A stretch of 64,000 nucleotides of DNA from JALYRV01 sp040902895. Its GTDB lineage: Bacteria; Acidobacteriota; Vicinamibacteria; Vicinamibacterales; SCN-69-37. The position numbers were made by a program, and so were the translations under genes. How positions within the stretch are numbered: the stretch's first letter is position 1; each line of letters starts with the position of its first letter. Positions 8,086-16,056 of this stretch are shown here, piece after piece. The DNA lies in the NCBI GenBank assembly GCA_040902895.1, contig JBBDWL010000076.1, forward strand, positions 62,001-126,000, in the 5' to 3' direction. The notes below the pieces were generated by a model. It was not told the origin of the DNA. It saw nothing but the letters and a program-made list of their open reading frames with translations, and did not search any database.

Positions 8086-9098
8086 CGTCAGCAGCCGAAT
8101 ACCTCGACTTCTATCGGGGCCGCCGCGTGATGGTGACCGGCGGCCTCGGCTTCATCGGCAGCAACCTGGCGCGGCGGCTGGTCGATCTCGGCGCCGACGT
8201 GCTGCTCGTCGATTCACTCATCCCCGACTACGGCGGCAATCTCTTCAACATCGCCGGCATCGAAGACCGCGTCCGCGTCAACGTGGCCGACGTGCGCCAG
8301 GCGAGCACGATGAACTTTCTGGTGCGCGACCGCGAGATCATCTTCAATCTCGCCGGGCAGGTCAGCCACATCGACAGCATGAAGGATCCGCACACGGATC
8401 TCGACATCAACTGCCGGTCGCAGCTCACACTGCTGGAGGCCTGCCGCCAGCACAATCCCCTCACGAAGGTCGTGTACGCCGGCACGCGGCAGGTCTACGG
8501 CAAGCCCGAGCGGCTGCCGGTCGACGAAACGCACCTCGTGCGTCCCACCGACATCAACGGCATCAACAAGGCGGCCGGCGAGTACTACCATCTCGTCTAC
8601 AACAACGTGTACGGCGTGCGCGCGTGCTCGCTGCGGCTCACGAACGTCTTCGGCCCGCGCCAGTTGATCCGCCACGATCGCCAGGGCTTCATCGGATGGT
8701 TCATCCGGCTTGCGCTCGAGGGACGCGAGATTCAGATCTTCGGCGACGGCAGCCAGCTGCGCGATTTCGTGTACGTCGACGATGCGGCCGATGCGTTTCT
8801 GCGCGCGGGCGCGATCGAGGCCTGCAACGGCGAGGTGTTCAACGTCGGCGGCCGCGAGCCCATCGCGCATCGCGACCTGGTCACGATGCTGATCGAGGAG
8901 GCGGGCGCAGGCACGGTGCGATTTGTCACGTGGCCGGAAGACAAGAAGCGAATCGACATCGGATCGTTCTATACCGACTCTTCGCGCTTCGCGAATACGA
9001 CCGGGTGGTCACCGACAACCAGTCTGCGTGATGGTCTCAGGCAGACGCTCGCCTTCTATCGCACCCATTTCGCCGAGTACGCGGGCGCGGCGAGCTGA
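8082..9098 (+). CDS. NAD-dependent epimerase/dehydratase-like SDR without catalytic tyrosine
   Basis: Extended short-chain dehydrogenase of 338 residues, most like nucleotide-sugar epimerases or dehydratases. The Rossmann motif GGLGFIGSNLARR binds NAD(P). The substrate domain holds LRLTNVFGPRQ and GDGSQLRDFVYVDDAADA. The usual active-site YxxxK reads NGINK here, so Asn stands where Tyr is expected, and the Ser/Thr position reads AGTRQVYG. The lysine is kept. Starts with GTG in a GTGA overlap with the upstream glycosyltransferase and overlaps the aminotransferase by one base. Probably makes or edits a sugar nucleotide for the surface glycan; exact reaction unknown. Confidence 0.85.
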   Translation: MTSAAEYLDFYRGRRVMVTGGLGFIGSNLARRLVDLGADVLLVDSLIPDYGGNLFNIAGIEDRVRVNVADVRQASTMNFLVRDREIIFNLAGQVSHIDSMKDPHTDLDINCRSQLTLLEACRQHNPLTKVVYAGTRQVYGKPERLPVDETHLVRPTDINGINKAAGEYYHLVYNNVYGVRACSLRLTNVFGPRQLIRHDRQGFIGWFIRLALEGREIQIFGDGSQLRDFVYVDDAADAFLRAGAIEACNGEVFNVGGREPIAHRDLVTMLIEEAGAGTVRFVTWPEDKKRIDIGSFYTDSSRFANTTGWSPTTSLRDGLRQTLAFYRTHFAEYAGAAS

Positions 9099-10180
9099 TG
9101 GAGATTCCTTTTCTCGCCCTGAGACCGGGCGATGATGCGCCCGACATCCGCGCGGCGATTGACCGCGTCATCACGCGCGGCTGGTTCGTGCTGGGCCCCG
9201 AAGTCGAAGCGTTCGAACAGGAGTTCGCGGCTGCGTCAGGCGCGCGCCATGCCGTGGGCGTGGGCACGGGCACCGACGCCATCGCGCTCTCGCTGATGGC
9301 GCTTGGCATTGGCGGCGGCGACGAGGTGATCACGTCGCCGCTCTCGGCAGCCTACAGCGCGCTGGCAATCATGATGGCCGGGGCCCGCCCGGTGTTCGCC
9401 GACATCAATGACGAACGCCTCACGATCTCCCCCGAGCTGGTCGAACACGCGATCACGGCGAAGACGAAGGCCATCCTTCCCGTGCATCTGTACGGACAGC
9501 CTGCCGACATGGCCGGGCTCTCGGCGATCGCCGCGCGCCACGGGCTCGCTCTTGTCGAGGACTGCTGCCAGGCGCATCTTGCGACGGCCGCCGGCAAACC
9601 GGTCGGCACGTGGGGCGCGGCCGGCGCCTTCAGTTTTTATCCGACGAAGAATCTGGGCGCGCTCGGAGATGGCGGCGCGATCGTGACCAACGACGATGCG
9701 CTGGCGGCGAAACTGCGGCGGCTGCGCAATGGCGGCCAGACGTCGCGATATCACCATGCCGAGTTCGGCGTGAACTCGCGGCTCGACGAGATCCAGGCAG
9801 CGGTGCTGCGCGCGCGATTGACCCGCCTGCCTGCATGGACCGCGACGCGGCGCGCGCTGGCGGCGCGCTATCGCGCGAACCTGACGGGAAGCGGCGTGAA
9901 GGTTCCGGCCGAGCTCGACAGCGGCCACGTCTACCATCTGTTCCCCGTGCTCAGCGACGCGCGCGATGCGCTGCAGGTCCGGCTGCGTGGAGCCGGAATC
10001 GAAACGCTCATCCACTATCCCCTTCCCATCCCCGCGCAGCAGGCTGTGGCGGCCACCCAGCCCAACGCCTGTCCCGTCGCGGCGCGTATCGCGTCGCGGG
10101 TGCTTTCGCTTCCCCTGCATCCCGGAATGACCCCGGCTGAGATTGACTACGTCAGCAGTCACCTGGCCGGCGCCGGGTGA
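9098..10180 (+). CDS. DegT/DnrJ/EryC1/StrS-family sugar aminotransferase
   Basis: PLP-dependent aminotransferase of 360 residues that converts keto-sugar nucleotides to amino-sugar nucleotides. Family features are GWFVLGPEVEAFEQEFA, the GVGTGTDAI loop that holds the PLP phosphate, VEDCCQAHLA and the PLP-lysine region FYPTKNLGALGDGG. The C-terminal IHYPLPIPAQ is also typical. The ATG overlaps the SDR stop. Together with the SDR and a GNAT gene downstream it suggests synthesis of an N-acylated amino sugar, which is an inference from context. Confidence 0.93.
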   Translation: MEIPFLALRPGDDAPDIRAAIDRVITRGWFVLGPEVEAFEQEFAAASGARHAVGVGTGTDAIALSLMALGIGGGDEVITSPLSAAYSALAIMMAGARPVFADINDERLTISPELVEHAITAKTKAILPVHLYGQPADMAGLSAIAARHGLALVEDCCQAHLATAAGKPVGTWGAAGAFSFYPTKNLGALGDGGAIVTNDDALAAKLRRLRNGGQTSRYHHAEFGVNSRLDEIQAAVLRARLTRLPAWTATRRALAARYRANLTGSGVKVPAELDSGHVYHLFPVLSDARDALQVRLRGAGIETLIHYPLPIPAQQAVAATQPNACPVAARIASRVLSLPLHPGMTPAEIDYVSSHLAGAG

Positions 10181-10192
10181 GTCCGCCGCTGC

Positions 10193-10198
10193 TATACT
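10193..10198 (+). promoter_or_regulatory. -10-like box TATACT close to start codon
   Basis: TATACT ends 10 bases before the ATG at 10209 and no Shine-Dalgarno is visible in between. No clear -35 partner. Fits a near-leaderless transcript for the exported protein gene. Confidence 0.4.
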
Positions 10199-10208
10199 GA
10201 GTGTTCCC

Positions 10209-10904
10209 ATGAACCTGCGGACGATCCTTCTTGTTGCGGCATGCAGCGCGGCCTCTCTGTCGACCGTGTCGGCGCAGGACGGCAGCGTGCAGGTGTCGTT
10301 CGCGAACGGCCGCGTCACGGTCGTGGCGGTGAACGCCACAGTCTCCGACATTCTGCGCGAGTGGACGCGCGTCGGCGGCTCGAGCTTCGTCAACGCCGAA
10401 AGAATTTCGCGGGCCGCACGTCTGACACTGCGGCTGGAAAACGAGTCCGAGATTCACGCGATCGAAGTGCTGCTGCGATCGGTTTCGGGCTATGCGGTGG
10501 CGCCCCGGCTTGCCGGCACGACGGCCATGTCATCGATTGGCACAGTCGTGATCATGCCCACGCCCAGGCCGCGCGAATATCCCGCGCCGGCCTCGCGTCC
10601 CGGCCAGGCGTTCAACGAAAGCCTTTCAGGCCCACGCCGCCCCGTACCTGTCAGACCGGACGATGATGGACCTGTGCGGGTGGAGGCGCCGCCCGTCTGG
10701 ACCGCCGAACAGGGACCCGTGCCGATCGGCGGAAGCCGCCAGGGAGGACCCGCGCAGACTCCGGCCACGCGGACGATTCCCGGCTTCGGCGTCACGTCAT
10801 CGACACCCGGCGTCATCATCGGCGGCGGCCCGGCGCAGCCTCCTGTCCCAGGAAGAGTTCCACCACCACCACCAAAGCCCAAGCCGGGCGGCGGCGGTGG
10901 CTGA
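10209..10904 (+). CDS. Exported protein with STN-like N-domain and proline/glycine-rich tail
   Basis: Not recognised as a named family. The 231-residue product has a signal peptide (residues 1-23, ending VSAQD). The next part (about 25-105: VQVSFANGRVTVVAVNATVSDILREWTRVGG) has the size and pattern of the short N-domains of secretins and TonB receptors (STN). The rest is disordered, rich in Pro, Arg and Gly, and ends in a proline run and GGGGG. It may be a periplasmic accessory of the glycan locus, but no function can be assigned. Its 3' end overlaps the next gene by 8 bases. Confidence 0.65.
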   Translation: MNLRTILLVAACSAASLSTVSAQDGSVQVSFANGRVTVVAVNATVSDILREWTRVGGSSFVNAERISRAARLTLRLENESEIHAIEVLLRSVSGYAVAPRLAGTTAMSSIGTVVIMPTPRPREYPAPASRPGQAFNESLSGPRRPVPVRPDDDGPVRVEAPPVWTAEQGPVPIGGSRQGGPAQTPATRTIPGFGVTSSTPGVIIGGGPAQPPVPGRVPPPPPKPKPGGGGG

Positions 10905-11943
10905 CATCGATCGATTCCGTCCCGAGGATCGTCGCGGCGCTGAAGGTCTTTATCGGCGCGTCTTCGGCAGCGATGCCGCGGAGGCGAACCGCCTGCGGTG
11001 GGACTGGCAATATCGGCTCAATCCAGCAGCGCGCCGCGGCGAACCTTTGATCTGGGTCGCCCGCGAAGGCGGCTCCGTCGTGGGACAGTACGCCGCCATG
11101 CCGGTCATCGCGAACATCGAGGGGCGCGAAATCGACGCGGCCTGGGGCATGGACGTCATGGTCGCGCCCGAGCGGCAACGCCAGGGCCTCGGCGAGCAGT
11201 TGTTCCGCACGTGGGACCGCAACGTTGGCGCCGCGCTCGGTCTCGGTCTCTCCGAATCCTCCCATCGTCTCTTCCAGAAACTTCGCTGGCCGGATCTCGG
11301 CACCGTGCCGTCACTGGCAAAGCCGCTGTCGCGGCGCGCGCTTCGGCGCGCAACATGGTCGCGCACGCTCAATCGTCTGATCTCGGCGCTGACGCTGCCG
11401 TGGGTGCGGCTGGTTGCGAGGCCGCGCCCCGTCACTGAAGAGATCCGTGTCATTCGGCAGTTCGACGATCGCTTCACGGAGCTCTGGACGCGGGTCGCGG
11501 CACAATTCAGGTTCGCCGTCCGCCGCGACGCGCAGTACTTGAACTGGAAATACGTGCAGCCGCCGCACGTGCGATACCACATCGCCGCGCTGGTACGCGG
11601 CGATCGCGCCGACGGCTACATCGTGTATCGACACGTGCGGGAACCCCTGGGACGCACGACGCGGCTGGTGGATCTGTTCGCGGATCCGGACGACGAGGCG
11701 GGCGTGCTGGCGCTGCTGCGCTGGCTGGATCGCGAGGCGCGGTCAGCCGATTCGGACCGCGTGCGTACGTACATCACGCACGCCGGATTCCGCCGGCTCC
11801 TGAAGAAGAGCGGGTACTATCAGACGAAGTCGTCGGTCCAGCTCGTGGCGAAGATGAACGCCCTGGAGGTGCCGCGAGGGTTCTACGACACGCCGGATGC
11901 GTGGCATATCACGCTCGGCGACGCGGATCTGGATACGGTTTAG
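10897..11943 (+). CDS. GNAT-family N-acetyltransferase-like protein
   Basis: 348-residue protein with an N-terminal GNAT fold (about 1-125). Seen are FRPEDRRGAEGLYRRVFG at the start and the acetyl-CoA loop VAPERQRQGLGEQLF. The C-terminal half (about 190-340) resembles a second, degenerate acyltransferase domain of the type found in polysaccharide loci. GTG 10897 is chosen since upstream in-frame sequence is the neighbour's proline-rich tail read in another frame. It may acylate the amino sugar made by the DegT enzyme upstream; this is inferred from position only. Confidence 0.72.
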   Translation: MADIDRFRPEDRRGAEGLYRRVFGSDAAEANRLRWDWQYRLNPAARRGEPLIWVAREGGSVVGQYAAMPVIANIEGREIDAAWGMDVMVAPERQRQGLGEQLFRTWDRNVGAALGLGLSESSHRLFQKLRWPDLGTVPSLAKPLSRRALRRATWSRTLNRLISALTLPWVRLVARPRPVTEEIRVIRQFDDRFTELWTRVAAQFRFAVRRDAQYLNWKYVQPPHVRYHIAALVRGDRADGYIVYRHVREPLGRTTRLVDLFADPDDEAGVLALLRWLDREARSADSDRVRTYITHAGFRRLLKKSGYYQTKSSVQLVAKMNALEVPRGFYDTPDAWHITLGDADLDTV

Positions 11944-11954
11944 GCGGTGCCCGA

Positions 11955-12416
11955 ATGTCTCTCCTGACGCAGATCAACAACGACATCACCGAGGCCATGC
12001 GCGCCCGCGAAGCGGCGCGGCTGGGCACGCTGCGGCTGCTCAAGGCGGCGCTCGTCAACCGCGCCGTCGAGCGTGGCCGCGAGCTCGACGAGGCCGAGGC
12101 GCGGCAGGTCGTTCAGCAGATGGTGAAACAGCGGCGTGATGCGATCGACCAGTTCCGCGCGGGCAGCCGCGAGGATCTCGCCGTGAAAGACGAGGCCGAG
12201 ATCGCGCTGCTGATGATGTATTTGCCGCCGGAGGCCGGGCCTGAGGCGATCGAGGCTGCCGTCGATGCCGCCATCGCTGAAACGGGCGCGTCGAACGTCA
12301 AGGATATGGGCAAGGTCATGAAAGCCACACTCGCGCGACTGTCCGGAGTGACCGCAGACGGACGGTTGGTGAGCGAAACTGTAAAAAGGAAGTTAACTGC
12401 CGCAGGCGAGCGCTGA
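11955..12416 (+). CDS. yqeY: GatB/YqeY domain-containing protein
   Basis: Small helical protein of 153 residues matching the YqeY family, related to the tail of GatB, which touches tRNA. Seen are the N-terminal LLTQINNDITEAMRARE, the mid-region YLPPEAGPEAIEAAVD and the C-terminal NVKDMGKVMKATLARLSG. Its role is unsettled; tRNA-related work is assumed from the GatB similarity. The ATG lies 11 bases after the GNAT stop. A strong terminator follows about 75 bases downstream, so this is the last gene of the glycan locus. Confidence 0.9.
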   Translation: MSLLTQINNDITEAMRAREAARLGTLRLLKAALVNRAVERGRELDEAEARQVVQQMVKQRRDAIDQFRAGSREDLAVKDEAEIALLMMYLPPEAGPEAIEAAVDAAIAETGASNVKDMGKVMKATLARLSGVTADGRLVSETVKRKLTAAGER

Positions 12417-12448
12417 TCACTAAACTTTTTCGGCGCGGCGGCGTCTAA

Positions 12449-12478
12449 GGATGTGAAAGGCGCGAACGCCTCTCATCC
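12449..12478 (+). other. Stem-loop upstream of terminator
   Basis: GGATG...CATCC encloses AGGCG-CGAA-CGCCT, a nested hairpin with a stable tetraloop, directly before the terminator at 12491. It could stabilise the mRNA 3' end or belong to a short RNA from the 3' UTR. Nothing else supports an RNA gene. Confidence 0.35.
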
Positions 12479-12490
12479 ATCCTCCGAAGC

Positions 12491-12534
12491 AAAAGGGGTG
12501 TCGTCCGCAGGGGACGGCGCCCCTTTTCTTTTTT
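12491..12534 (+). terminator. Rho-independent terminator after yqeY
   Basis: A stem of about 15 bp (AAAGGGGTGTCGTCC pairing with GGGACGGCGCCCCTTT through two G-U pairs) is followed by CTTTTTT. This is the clearest terminator in the window and closes the glycan locus. Confidence 0.9.
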
Positions 12535-12538
12535 AACT

Positions 12539-12638
12539 GGGGCTCTGCCCCAGACCCCGGCTCACTACGCTCGCTCCGCCATACAGCGTCGCTCCGCTCC
12601 GTTCGCTCTTCTGTGGGCTCTGCCCCAGACCCCGGCTC
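12539..12638 (+). repeat. Direct repeat pair GGGCTCTGCCCCAGACCCCGG
   Basis: A 24-base sequence (GGGCTCTGCCCCAG... ending CCCCGGCTC) occurs at 12540-12563 and again unchanged at 12615-12638. The sequence between and after is rich in GCTCCGCT/TCGCT motifs. From 12535 to 12725 there is no gene; only this element and the start region of murJ are visible. Confidence 0.7.
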
Positions 12639-12725
12639 GGTCGCTCGCGTGCCTGATGGCTGCGCTCCGCTTCGCTTGCTTTCGCTGTGCTACGCTCCAA
12701 TCTCAACGGCCGCCGGGATTAAATT

Positions 12726-14312
12726 GTGAGCCTCCGCCTTGCCCGCTCCGCGGGCGTCATGACCATTGCCACCCTTCTGAGCCGCGTGCTGGGACTCGCG
12801 CGCGACATCGTCCTGACCTCTGTGTTCGGCGCGAGCCGCGAGATGGACGCGTTCAACGTCGCGACGCGCATTCCCAATCTGGTGCGCGATCTGTTCGCCG
12901 AGGGATCGATGAGCGCGGCGTTCGTGCCCACGTTCACGCGGCATCTCAAGCAGAAGGGCGAGGCCAGCGCCTGGCGGCTTGGCTCGAACGTGATCAACGC
13001 GCTGCTCGTGGTGACCGGCGTCCTCGTCGTGCTGGGCATGATCTTCGCGTATCCGCTGGCCGACTTCTACAGCAGCGACGCGAAGTTTGCGGACAATCTT
13101 CCGTTGACGGCGACCCTGACGCGCTGGACGCTGCCGTTTCTCACGATGGTGGCCATCGCCGTCGCGCAGGCGGGCATGCTCAACTCGCTGCGTCAATTCT
13201 TCATCCCGGCCGTCTCGCCGGCGATGTACAACGTCGCGCTCATCCTGAGCGCGCTGGTGCTGGTGCCGTTCGCGCCCGCGCTGGGCATCGAGCCCATCAC
13301 GGCCATCGCCATCGGCACGCTGGTTGGCGGAATGCTGCAGATCGTGGCGCAGTGGCCGGCGCTGCGCTCGGCAGGCTATCGCTACCAGCCGATCCTCGAT
13401 TTCAAGGACCCCGGGCTGCGCCAGGTGCTGCTGCTGATGGGGCCGGGCACGATTGGCGTGGCGGCGGCCCAGATCAACCTTGCGGTGAACACGTACCTGG
13501 CGACGTCGCAGGAAGTGGGTTCGGTGACCGTGCTCAACTACGCGTTCCGGCTGATGTATCTTCCGATTGGGCTCTTCGGTGTCTCGCTGGCGACGGCGGC
13601 GATTCCGGAAATCGCGCGCGAGGCGCTCGTGAAAGGCTTCGACGACATGCGCCGCACGATCTCGAGCGCGCTGCGCATGATGCTGGTCCTGAGCGTGCCG
13701 TCGATGATGGGACTCGCCGTGCTCGGCCGGCCCATCGTCCAGCTGCTGTTCGAGCGCAACGAATGGACGCCCGCTGCGACAGCAGCCACCGCCTGGGCAC
13801 TGCTCATGTACGCGCCCGGCCTCGTTGGCTATTCGATCGTCAAGATCGCGTCGCCCAGTTTTTACGCGTTGAGGGACGCGCGCACGCCGGTGCTCGTGAG
13901 CATGATCACCGTGGGCACGAACGTCGCGCTCAACCTGTGGCTCGTGCGAGTGATGGGATTTGGCGGCCTGGCGCTCGGCACCGCGATTGCCTCACTGGTG
14001 AACGCAGGACTGCTGATGGCCCTGCTGTCGCGACGAATCGGCGGCGTCGACAGCCGCCGCGTACTGGTGACATTCATGAAGATTGCGGCGGCCTCAGCGG
14101 CCATGGGTGCCTCGGCATGGTGGATTCACGTATGGCTGTCTGATGTGGTGGGACTGGCGAACGTCATGACGCGCGGCATTGCGGTCGGCGGCGCAATTGC
14201 CGGAGCGCTCGTCGTGCTGGCGGCGGCAGCCAAGGTCCTGCGGCTGGCTGAATTCGAAGACGCGGTCAGTGCCGTCATGCGCCGCGTGCGCGGCTCCGGC
14301 ACCACGCACTGA
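12726..14312 (+). CDS. murJ: Lipid II flippase MurJ
   Basis: Polytopic MOP-superfamily protein of 528 residues that flips lipid II across the inner membrane. About 14 hydrophobic helices span the sequence. Typical MurJ/MviN features are the start SAGVMTIATLLSRVLGLARD, the RIPNLVRDLFAEGSMSAAFVPTF segment, and APGLVGYSIVKIASPSFYAL near helix 10. Starts with GTG 12726, no clear ribosome site. It is away from other mur genes but only one base separates it from the rhomboid gene. Confidence 0.95.
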   Translation: MSLRLARSAGVMTIATLLSRVLGLARDIVLTSVFGASREMDAFNVATRIPNLVRDLFAEGSMSAAFVPTFTRHLKQKGEASAWRLGSNVINALLVVTGVLVVLGMIFAYPLADFYSSDAKFADNLPLTATLTRWTLPFLTMVAIAVAQAGMLNSLRQFFIPAVSPAMYNVALILSALVLVPFAPALGIEPITAIAIGTLVGGMLQIVAQWPALRSAGYRYQPILDFKDPGLRQVLLLMGPGTIGVAAAQINLAVNTYLATSQEVGSVTVLNYAFRLMYLPIGLFGVSLATAAIPEIAREALVKGFDDMRRTISSALRMMLVLSVPSMMGLAVLGRPIVQLLFERNEWTPAATAATAWALLMYAPGLVGYSIVKIASPSFYALRDARTPVLVSMITVGTNVALNLWLVRVMGFGGLALGTAIASLVNAGLLMALLSRRIGGVDSRRVLVTFMKIAAASAAMGASAWWIHVWLSDVVGLANVMTRGIAVGGAIAGALVVLAAAAKVLRLAEFEDAVSAVMRRVRGSGTTH

Positions 14313-14313
14313 G

Positions 14314-15081
14314 ATGATGGCGCGCTATCCTTCAGCCGCTCCCGTGCATTATCAGTTCGGCCCAGGGCCGGCAACGCCCGCCGTGCGCGCCATTCTGATC
14401 CTCTGCGCCTTCATCTTTCTCATCTCGCTGGTCTGGCGCGAATCGGTCCTCACCTGGCTCGGGTTGATCCCGGAAGCGGTCGTCACCGACTTCATGGTGT
14501 GGCAGCCGCTCACCTATATCTTCGTGCACGATGGCGTCTTCCATCTCGCGTTCAACATGCTCGGGATCTGGATGTTCGGCGTCGAGCTGGAGCGCCTCTG
14601 GGGCACGCGCGCGTTCGCGAAGTTCTTTCTGCTATGCGGCGTCGTCGCGGGTCTGGCCACAGTGGCTGTCGGCCTGCTGCCAATCGACGCCATATGGCGC
14701 GAGCGGACCTATCTCGGCATAACGGTCGGTTCGTCGGGCGCGCTTTACGGCATTCTCTACGCATGGGCGAGGACATTCCCATACCGCACGGTGATGATGT
14801 TCCTCATTTTCCCGATGCAGGCGCGGTGGTTCGTCGCAATCCTGATTGCGATCGACTTCGCGATCGCGGCCCAATCGCGTCTGACGTCGGGCACGGCGCA
14901 TCTCGCGCATTTTGCCGGACTTCTCGCCGCCTACATTTATCTCAACCGCGGCCGCGGCGGCGGCCGCGGCGGCATCATCGCCGAACTGAAATACCGGTAC
15001 TTGAAGTGGAAGATGAACCAGCTGCGGAAGAAGTTCGATGTCCATGAGGGAGGCAAACCCCCGAAGCCCTGGGTTCACTGA
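14314..15081 (+). CDS. Rhomboid-family intramembrane serine protease
   Basis: Six-helix membrane protease of 255 residues. The catalytic serine is in VGSSGALYG and the catalytic histidine in GTAHLAHFAGLLAAYIYL. The loop HDGVFHLAFNMLGIWMFG before it is typical. After the last helix comes a glycine/arginine-rich linker and a basic C-terminal tail. Substrates are unknown. Two ATG codons in a row (14314, 14317) are possible starts. Ends convergent with htpX, overlapping it by 7 bases. Confidence 0.9.
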   Translation: MMARYPSAAPVHYQFGPGPATPAVRAILILCAFIFLISLVWRESVLTWLGLIPEAVVTDFMVWQPLTYIFVHDGVFHLAFNMLGIWMFGVELERLWGTRAFAKFFLLCGVVAGLATVAVGLLPIDAIWRERTYLGITVGSSGALYGILYAWARTFPYRTVMMFLIFPMQARWFVAILIAIDFAIAAQSRLTSGTAHLAHFAGLLAAYIYLNRGRGGGRGGIIAELKYRYLKWKMNQLRKKFDVHEGGKPPKPWVH

Positions 15082-16052
15082 TAAGACATCCCCCTCAGTA
15101 AGGCCACGCGCTTGTCCATCGGCGGGTGGGTCGCGAACCAGTTCGCCAGCCAGGTTTCCTTGTCGTCCATCTTCAGCCCCAGGGGATCGGCGATGCAGAG
15201 GTGCGCGCTGCCGTGATGCACCAGCTTTGTCGGGCCCGCCATCGCTTCGATCGCCTCCAGCGCATCGGCTAGAGCGCCGGGATTGCGCGTGAGCTCGGCG
15301 GCTGACGCGTCGGCCAGGTACTCGCGCTGCCGTGACACGGCCATCGCGAGCAGGCGCCCCAGCAGCGGCGCCACGAGAATCAAGAGCAGCCACACGATGA
15401 GAAACACGATCGCCCCAGGGCCGCCGCCGCCACTGCGGCTGCGACTGCGGCGGGTGCCGCCCGCTACGCGACCCATGCGCCCCGACCAATCCGACAGCAG
15501 CGCAATCGCGCCGACCAGGGCGGCGATCACCGTCATCAGTCTGATGTCGTAATTGCGGATGTGCGACATCTCGTGCGCGACGACGCCCTGCAGTTGCTCG
15601 CGATTCAGGGTGCGCAGCAGTCCTTCGGTCACCGCAATCGACGCGTGCTGCGGATCCCGCCCGGTCGCAAACGCATTCGCGTCCGGATCGGGCACCATGA
15701 ACACCTTTGGCGGCGGCAGGCCCGACGCAATCGCCATTTCCTCGACGACGTTGCGCAGCTGTGTGAGCTTCAGGCGGAAGTCGCCGTCGGCGGAGGCGAG
15801 GGCGGTGTCGACCGGAATAGCCTGGGTGGAGCGAAGCACGGCACGGTCGCCGGCAAAATAGCTGGTCGCCGCGGATGCCGACGACAGCGCGAGCGCGCCG
15901 GCCGTCCCGACCGGCAGAAGGAATCCTCCCTCCGTGCTGCCAAAGATGAACAGATCGAATCCTGCACCGACCAGCAGCGCCAGACCGATGAACGCAAGCA
16001 TGACGGCCCATGTCCGCCGCCGGTTCGAACGCTGCTGTTCGAGAAAGTTCAT
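15075..16052 (-). CDS. htpX: HtpX-like M48 zinc metalloprotease
   Basis: Membrane-bound metalloprotease of 325 residues that degrades damaged membrane proteins. Two N-terminal helices (about 15-37 and 43-62) precede the zinc site HEMSH at residues 160-164. A third ligand, Glu in YLADASAAEL, lies after two more helices (about 178-245). Additional marks are PDPDANAFATGRDP and the C-terminal THPPMDKRVALL. It is four bases downstream of the SDR gene in the same direction, so probably co-transcribed. Confidence 0.92.
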   Translation of the reverse strand: MNFLEQQRSNRRRTWAVMLAFIGLALLVGAGFDLFIFGSTEGGFLLPVGTAGALALSSASAATSYFAGDRAVLRSTQAIPVDTALASADGDFRLKLTQLRNVVEEMAIASGLPPPKVFMVPDPDANAFATGRDPQHASIAVTEGLLRTLNREQLQGVVAHEMSHIRNYDIRLMTVIAALVGAIALLSDWSGRMGRVAGGTRRSRSRSGGGGPGAIVFLIVWLLLILVAPLLGRLLAMAVSRQREYLADASAAELTRNPGALADALEAIEAMAGPTKLVHHGSAHLCIADPLGLKMDDKETWLANWFATHPPMDKRVALLRGMSYQ

Positions 16053-16056
16053 GGCC

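Noticed and set aside
12656..14143. 495-residue alternative frame over murJ
   Set aside because: MurJ helices are in the other frame; this frame is Arg/His/Gly-rich with no membrane helices.
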